Shown one piece after another: positions 6,684 through 9,574 of a stretch of DNA of 9,574 nucleotides. The position numbers and the translations under genes were made by a program. How positions within the stretch are numbered: position 1 is the first letter of the stretch; every line of letters starts with the position of its first letter. Source of the DNA: an uncultured Bryobacterales bacterium (lineage in GTDB: Bacteria; Acidobacteriota; Terriglobia; Bryobacterales; UBA6623); the NCBI GenBank assembly GCA_946887065.1, contig CAMPKL010000093.1, positions 1 through 9,574 on the forward strand, given 5' to 3'. The notes beneath the pieces were generated by a model. The model was not told the DNA's origin, did not search any database, and was given only the letters and a program-made list of their open reading frames with translations.

Positions 6684-7727
6684 ATGGCCGAACAGCCCTA
6701 CGACGCACTGCTCCTTGTTTCTTTCGGCGGCCCTGAGGGCCGCGATGAGGTGATCCCCTTTCTGGAGAACGTGTTACGAGGCCGCGACGTTCCTCGCGAA
6801 CGCATGCTGCAGGTCGCCGAACATTACTACCACTTCGACGGCGTGAGCCCGATCAACCAGCAGAACCGCCAATTGATCGCCGCGTTGCAGGCCAGGTTCG
6901 CCGCGGACGGCCCCAACCTGCCGATCTATTGGGGCAATCGAAACTGGAATCCATTGTTGACCGACGCGCTGCGACAAATGCGTGCTGACGGAGTCAAGCG
7001 TGCGCTGGCGTTCGTGACCTCCGCTTACAGCTCCTATTCGGGTTGCCGGCAATATCGCGGCAATATCGCCGATGGGCAGAACGCGGTGGGCCCCGGCGCG
7101 CCGGCCGTCGACAAAATTCGGGCCTTCTACAATCACCCCGGCTTCATCGGACCCATGGCCGAGCGCGTCGAAGACGCCTTCGCAAAGATTCCCATGGAAC
7201 GCCGCGGGACGGCCGAGCTGATTTTCACCGCCCACAGCGTACCCTTGTCGATGGCCGCGTCCTCGAAATATGTCGACCAACTGGATGAGGCTTGCCGGCT
7301 CGTCGGCGAGGCCGTGGGGCGCAACGACTACCGCCTGGTCTGGCAAAGCCGCAGCGGCCCGCCGACTCAGCCCTGGCTGGAACCGGATATTTGCGACTAC
7401 CTCAGGCAGCTTCGCGAAAAAGGCGTTCGAGATGCCGTCGTTGCGCCGATCGGATTCATCTCCGATCACATGGAAGTGATTTTTGACCTCGACACAGAGG
7501 CGCGGCAGGTCGCCTCAAACATTGGCCTCAACCTGGTGCGGGCAGGAACGGTGGGGACTCATCCGGACTTTGTCGGCATGATTCGCGAATTGATTCTGGA
7601 GCGCATTTCGCCTGTATCGAGGCATCGCCGCGCTCTGGGCGATCTTGGGCCAAGCCATGACTTGTGCCCCGTGGATTGTTGCGCAGCCCCGCAGCTTGCG
7701 GCCAGGCCTTCAGCCCAACGGGCTTAA
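6684..7727 (+). CDS. hemH: Ferrochelatase, probably coproporphyrin-type with a [2Fe-2S]-binding Cys set
   Basis: Inserts ferrous iron into a porphyrin near the end of heme synthesis; cytosolic or membrane-associated. 347 residues, normal length. Signatures in order are LLLVSFGGPEG (9-19), GVSPINQQNR (53-62), AYSSYSGCRQY (114-124), FTAHSVP (181-187) with the catalytic His184, and HMEVIFDLDTEA (262-273) with the catalytic Glu264. Cys121 together with Cys328, Cys332 and Cys333 (the CPVDCC near the C-terminus) makes four cysteines in places that suit the [2Fe-2S] cluster known from actinobacterial ferrochelatases. The overall look (FGGPEG, FLENV) also resembles that group, whose enzymes use coproporphyrin III; protoporphyrin use cannot be excluded. 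An in-frame TAA at 6678-6680 makes the ATG at 6684 the first possible start, although its ribosome binding site is poor. No other heme gene is adjacent. The stop overlaps the convergent receiver gene. Confidence 0.95.
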   Translation: MAEQPYDALLLVSFGGPEGRDEVIPFLENVLRGRDVPRERMLQVAEHYYHFDGVSPINQQNRQLIAALQARFAADGPNLPIYWGNRNWNPLLTDALRQMRADGVKRALAFVTSAYSSYSGCRQYRGNIADGQNAVGPGAPAVDKIRAFYNHPGFIGPMAERVEDAFAKIPMERRGTAELIFTAHSVPLSMAASSKYVDQLDEACRLVGEAVGRNDYRLVWQSRSGPPTQPWLEPDICDYLRQLREKGVRDAVVAPIGFISDHMEVIFDLDTEARQVASNIGLNLVRAGTVGTHPDFVGMIRELILERISPVSRHRRALGDLGPSHDLCPVDCCAAPQLAARPSAQRA

Positions 7728-8104
7728 CCAAGCAGCTTCCGGATTTTATGACGGAGCTCGGTCCATTCATAGGGCTTGGAAACGTAATCGTCTGCTTGCG
7801 CGTTGAACGCCGCCTCGACGTCTCCCATCCTGCTTTTTGCCGTCACCATGATGATGGGGATGCGACGCGTGGACTCTTGCTCTTTCAGCATGCGGCAGAG
7901 GGTGACGCCGTCAATGCCCGGCATCATCACGTCCAGCAGGATGATGTCCGGCGCTTCCGCGACAGCCCGGTCGTAACCCAATTGGCCGTTTGGTTCCAGC
8001 GTGACCCGGAAGCCCTCCACTTCCAGGCGGAAAGCCAGTGGACGGACGATGTCTTGTTCGTCGTCGACGATCAGCACGGAACCAGGGCTGGAGGGGGCTT
8101 TCAT
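7724..8104 (-). CDS. Single-domain response regulator (CheY-like receiver)
   Basis: 126 residues consisting only of a receiver domain. SVLIVDDEQD (9-18) holds the acidic pair Asp14/Asp15, IILLDVMMPGIDG (54-66) holds the phospho-acceptor Asp58, MVTAK gives Thr88, and YVSKPYE gives Lys110 followed by the usual Pro. All residues for phosphorylation and switching are present, and there is no output domain, so it must act by protein contact or pass the phosphate on. I place the start at ATG 8104. A longer frame to 8344 exists, but it is out of frame inside the upstream receiver gene and its extra 80 residues look like nothing. The ATG lies seven bases after the upstream stop, with ATGAGGAC just before it, so translation is probably coupled. 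It is the third gene of the kinase-receiver-receiver operon. Its TAA shares the palindromic TTAA at 7724-7727 with the hemH stop. Confidence 0.92.
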   Translation of the reverse strand: MKAPSSPGSVLIVDDEQDIVRPLAFRLEVEGFRVTLEPNGQLGYDRAVAEAPDIILLDVMMPGIDGVTLCRMLKEQESTRRIPIIMVTAKSRMGDVEAAFNAQADDYVSKPYEWTELRHKIRKLLG

Positions 8105-8111
8105 GTCCTCA

Positions 8112-8684
8112 TCAGTGCTGCGTGGTGGTGGTAGCGGCGGAGTCAGAAAACATCCGCAATAGATCGTCCGCGATACGCTGAGCCGAACCGATGGCGAGCT
8201 TTGTGGAGCGCGACAACGCTTCGTCCTCCGCGGCCAACTTAAGCATGTCCGCGAGCCCTCTGACCAGGCTGGCCGCCCCAGCTTGAGAACCGTCTGCGTC
8301 CGGTTTATTTTCGATCGGAGCCAACTTGCAAATGCGTTCCACAATCGCTTTGGCGCCCGCTGTTTTCGGCAAATAGTCCGTCGCGCCCAGATCGAGCGCT
8401 TTGCGGCGAAACTCCGGCTCCGTGTTGCACGAGAACAGCACGACCTGCGTCTCGAACCAAAGCGGGTGCGACTTGATGATCCTGGTAAGTTCGATGCCGT
8501 TAATCTCGGGCATCATGAAATCGGCCAGAACAATATCCGCTTTTTCCTTGTTCAACTGCTCAAGAGCTTCGGCTCCGTTGCGGGCTACCGTCAGATCGTA
8601 GCCGAGCGCTCCTAGCCGGAACTCAAAGGCGGTCAACAAGTCGTCTTCGTCGTCCACCAGCAGGACTCTCTTGCGTTGTTCCAT
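8112..8684 (-). CDS. Response regulator: receiver domain plus helical C-terminal tail without known output
   Basis: 190 residues. Residues 5-122 are a complete receiver: VLLVDDEDD with Asp11/Asp12, VLADFMMPEING with phospho-acceptor Asp55, VVLFSC with Ser85, and DYLPKTAG with Lys107. Residues 123-136 form a polar linker. About 137-180 (from SLVRGLADMLKLAAEDEA to IADDLLRMF) reads as two amphipathic helices, followed by a Thr-rich end. I see no helix-turn-helix, GGDEF, EAL, HD or methylesterase domain, nor a histidine in the helices that would suggest a phosphotransfer module. The start is ATG 8684: it overlaps the TGA of the kinase gene (TGATG) and follows a GGGAGGGG. A GTG one codon earlier (8687) is possible but less likely. 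Overlap with the kinase gene and a seven-base gap to the next receiver imply one transcript and coupled translation. Confidence 0.92.
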   Translation of the reverse strand: MEQRKRVLLVDDEDDLLTAFEFRLGALGYDLTVARNGAEALEQLNKEKADIVLADFMMPEINGIELTRIIKSHPLWFETQVVLFSCNTEPEFRRKALDLGATDYLPKTAGAKAIVERICKLAPIENKPDADGSQAGAASLVRGLADMLKLAAEDEALSRSTKLAIGSAQRIADDLLRMFSDSAATTTTQH

Positions 8685-9412
8685 CACCCCTCCCTATGGG
8701 CACTTATCGGCCGTAACGGCAAAAGAACATAGACGCCCCGGCCCCCGGCCTCCAATTCACCCAACGAGCCGCCGTGGATCTCGACCATTTTGCAAGCCAG
8801 CGCCAGGCTGGCGTCGTGAATCGATGCATTCTCGGCACTTGCGTGTGGTGGGCTTTCCTCGCCGACCTCGAACCGAATCCAGCTCGCGGATAGGCTAGCC
8901 CGGACGACGATCCGACCCTTGCCCACATGCCTGAAAACGGTCCCGATGACGCTCGCCAACGTGCGGCACAACGAACGGTCCGGAATCGGGAGGCGCAGTT
9001 CGCCGCTGAAGCCTTCGAACCGGATGCTCAGATCCGGTCCTGATTCAACGGCTGTCCACTTTGCCGCGCAATCGGCGAGTTCCTCAAGCCGTACGGTCGC
9101 CCATCCCGATTCAGCTCCGCTCGTGAGGCTGGCGAGGTCCAGGGCATCCTCGATGCGATCCTTGAGCCGCGCTAGGTTGCGGTGCGCCAAGTCGGCGAAC
9201 TCTCGCTGAGCCGGCGTCAAGGCGCCTGCGGTTCCATCGCGGAGGATCTCGAGGGCTCCCTGTATCGCCGTCAGCGGCGTCCGTAGTTCATGAGCTACCG
9301 AGGTGATCGCGCCAAAGGCGTCACGGTCTTCGTTCGGTTTATCGATCACGCCTATCTGCTTTCCAATGATGTTGAAGGGAGCATACTCGGGCAATGCGCC
9401 GGGACGCGCCAC
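8684..9412 (-). CDS. Soluble histidine kinase-like protein with degenerate ATP-binding domain
   Basis: 242 residues with no transmembrane segment and no recognisable sensor domain. Residues about 30-95 are a HisKA dimerisation domain with a textbook H-box, SVAHELRTPLTAIQG (38-52), His41 being the phospho-acceptor. Residues about 105-235 follow the length and order of a HATPase_c domain but lack its motifs. The N-box position reads LASVIGTVFRH (152-162), with Ser and Thr where Asn is expected. The G1 position (DxGxG) reads EESPP (185-189). The G2 position (GxGLGL) reads DASLAL (200-205). The flanking part KMVEIHGGSL (208-217) is normal, so the alignment is secure. It may be a pseudokinase acting as phosphatase, phosphotransfer platform or scaffold. 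The start is GTG 9412, with AAGGAA ending three bases upstream. It is the first gene of the operon; its stop overlaps the next start. Confidence 0.9.
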   Translation of the reverse strand: MARPGALPEYAPFNIIGKQIGVIDKPNEDRDAFGAITSVAHELRTPLTAIQGALEILRDGTAGALTPAQREFADLAHRNLARLKDRIEDALDLASLTSGAESGWATVRLEELADCAAKWTAVESGPDLSIRFEGFSGELRLPIPDRSLCRTLASVIGTVFRHVGKGRIVVRASLSASWIRFEVGEESPPHASAENASIHDASLALACKMVEIHGGSLGELEAGGRGVYVLLPLRPISAHREG

Positions 9413-9456
9413 CGCTTCCTTATCGACCTTTTTCGGGCATTCGCGACACAGAGTCT

Positions 9457-9468
9457 GATTCGCGAATC
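9457..9468. promoter_or_regulatory. Perfect 12-base palindrome with a partial second copy; candidate operator
   Basis: GATTCGCGAATC equals its reverse complement. The eight bases ATTCGCGA recur at 9439-9446, 19 bases away, close to two helical turns. Both lie in the 86 bases between the kinase start (9412) and the tRNA-Glu gene (9499), and the perfect copy overlaps the probable -35 region of the tRNA promoter. Confidence 0.35.
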
Positions 9469-9488
9469 CAGGCGAGCTTGGCTATACT
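9459..9488 (+). promoter_or_regulatory. Probable tRNA-Glu promoter
   Basis: TATACT at 9483-9488 is a good -10 box, eleven bases before the mature tRNA begins, so the 5' leader would be only a few bases. The matching -35 is weak: TTCGCG at 9459-9464 with an 18-base spacer, inside the palindrome described above. Confidence 0.45.
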
Positions 9489-9498
9489 TAAACCTTGT

Positions 9499-9574
9499 GG
9501 CGCTATCGTCCAGGGGTCTAGGACAGGGCCCTCTCAAGGCTCAGACACGGGTTCAAATCCCGTTAGCGCTACCA
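9499..9574 (+). tRNA. tRNA-Glu (anticodon CUC), CCA encoded
   Basis: Full cloverleaf of 76 bases. The acceptor GGCGCTA (9499-9505) pairs with TAGCGCT (9564-9570), with a G-U pair at the end. The D stem is GTCC (9508-9511) with GGAC (9521-9524). The anticodon stem is GGGCC with GGCTC (one internal G-U), and the loop CTCTCAA (9531-9537) has the anticodon CTC at 9533-9535, reading GAG codons. The variable loop is AGAC. The T arm is ACGGG-TTCAAAT-CCCGT (9547-9563). The discriminator is A9571 and CCA occupies 9572-9574, the last bases of the window. It diverges from the kinase operon. Confidence 0.95.

Noticed and set aside
6774..7469. 231-codon open frame on the minus strand
   Set aside because: It is antisense to hemH, whose catalytic motifs are all intact on the other strand; the translation resembles no known protein.
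8105..8344. N-terminal extension of the single-domain receiver by 80 codons
   Set aside because: The extension overlaps the coding sequence of the upstream receiver in another frame, its residues are low in structure, and a receiver normally begins a few residues before the first strand, as it does from ATG 8104.
9574..9574. tRNA 3' end as an attachment site of an integrated element
   Set aside because: The window stops at the CCA, no integrase or repeated tRNA end is visible on this side, and the neighbouring genes look like ordinary chromosome.
1..9574. CRISPR array, transposon ends or a defence island
   Set aside because: I found no regularly spaced direct repeats, terminal inverted repeats, transposase, nuclease or toxin-antitoxin genes on either strand.

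Overview
The window is high-GC bacterial chromosome (roughly 60% GC by eye) and is densely coded on both strands. It holds nine protein genes, one tRNA gene and a few short regulatory candidates. I see no insertion sequence, phage gene or CRISPR array. The secreted M48 peptidase looks very like peptidases I associate with Acidobacteriota (Solibacter/Bryobacter-like). The ferrochelatase is of the CPxxCC-tailed kind also seen in Actinobacteria. Acidobacteriota is my best guess, from recall of protein families rather than a search.

Layout: 9-2261 (-) encodes a 750-residue coiled-coil protein with a C-terminal membrane anchor. A 295-base divergent intergenic region separates it from 2557-3357 (+), a membrane-anchored protein with an extracytoplasmic domain. 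That gene ends two bases from the end of a convergent class V aminotransferase-fold gene, 3360-4472 (-). The aminotransferase diverges from an exported M48 zinc metalloprotease, 4556-5569 (+), which has a good promoter, a strong ribosome binding site and a Rho-independent terminator. A UspE-like tandem universal stress protein, 5694-6596 (-), diverges from ferrochelatase hemH, 6684-7727 (+). The hemH stop shares a TTAA with the stop of the last gene of a three-gene signalling operon on the minus strand. In transcription order that operon is a soluble histidine kinase-like protein (8684-9412), a receiver protein with a helical tail (8112-8684) and a single-domain receiver (7724-8104). A tRNA-Glu(CUC) gene, divergent from the operon, runs to the last base of the window.

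How the genes work together: most are single-gene units of housekeeping or envelope type (heme synthesis, stress protein, periplasmic protease, membrane-anchored proteins). Only the kinase-receiver-receiver cluster is a clear functional unit. Its genes are tightly packed and probably translationally coupled. The kinase keeps a textbook phospho-acceptor H-box but has lost the recognisable N, G1 and G2 ATP-binding motifs, and neither receiver has a DNA-binding or enzymatic output domain. This output-less relay with a pseudokinase-like first member is the most unusual item here. Next come the long tail-anchored coiled-coil protein and a set of short palindromes in the divergent promoter regions.
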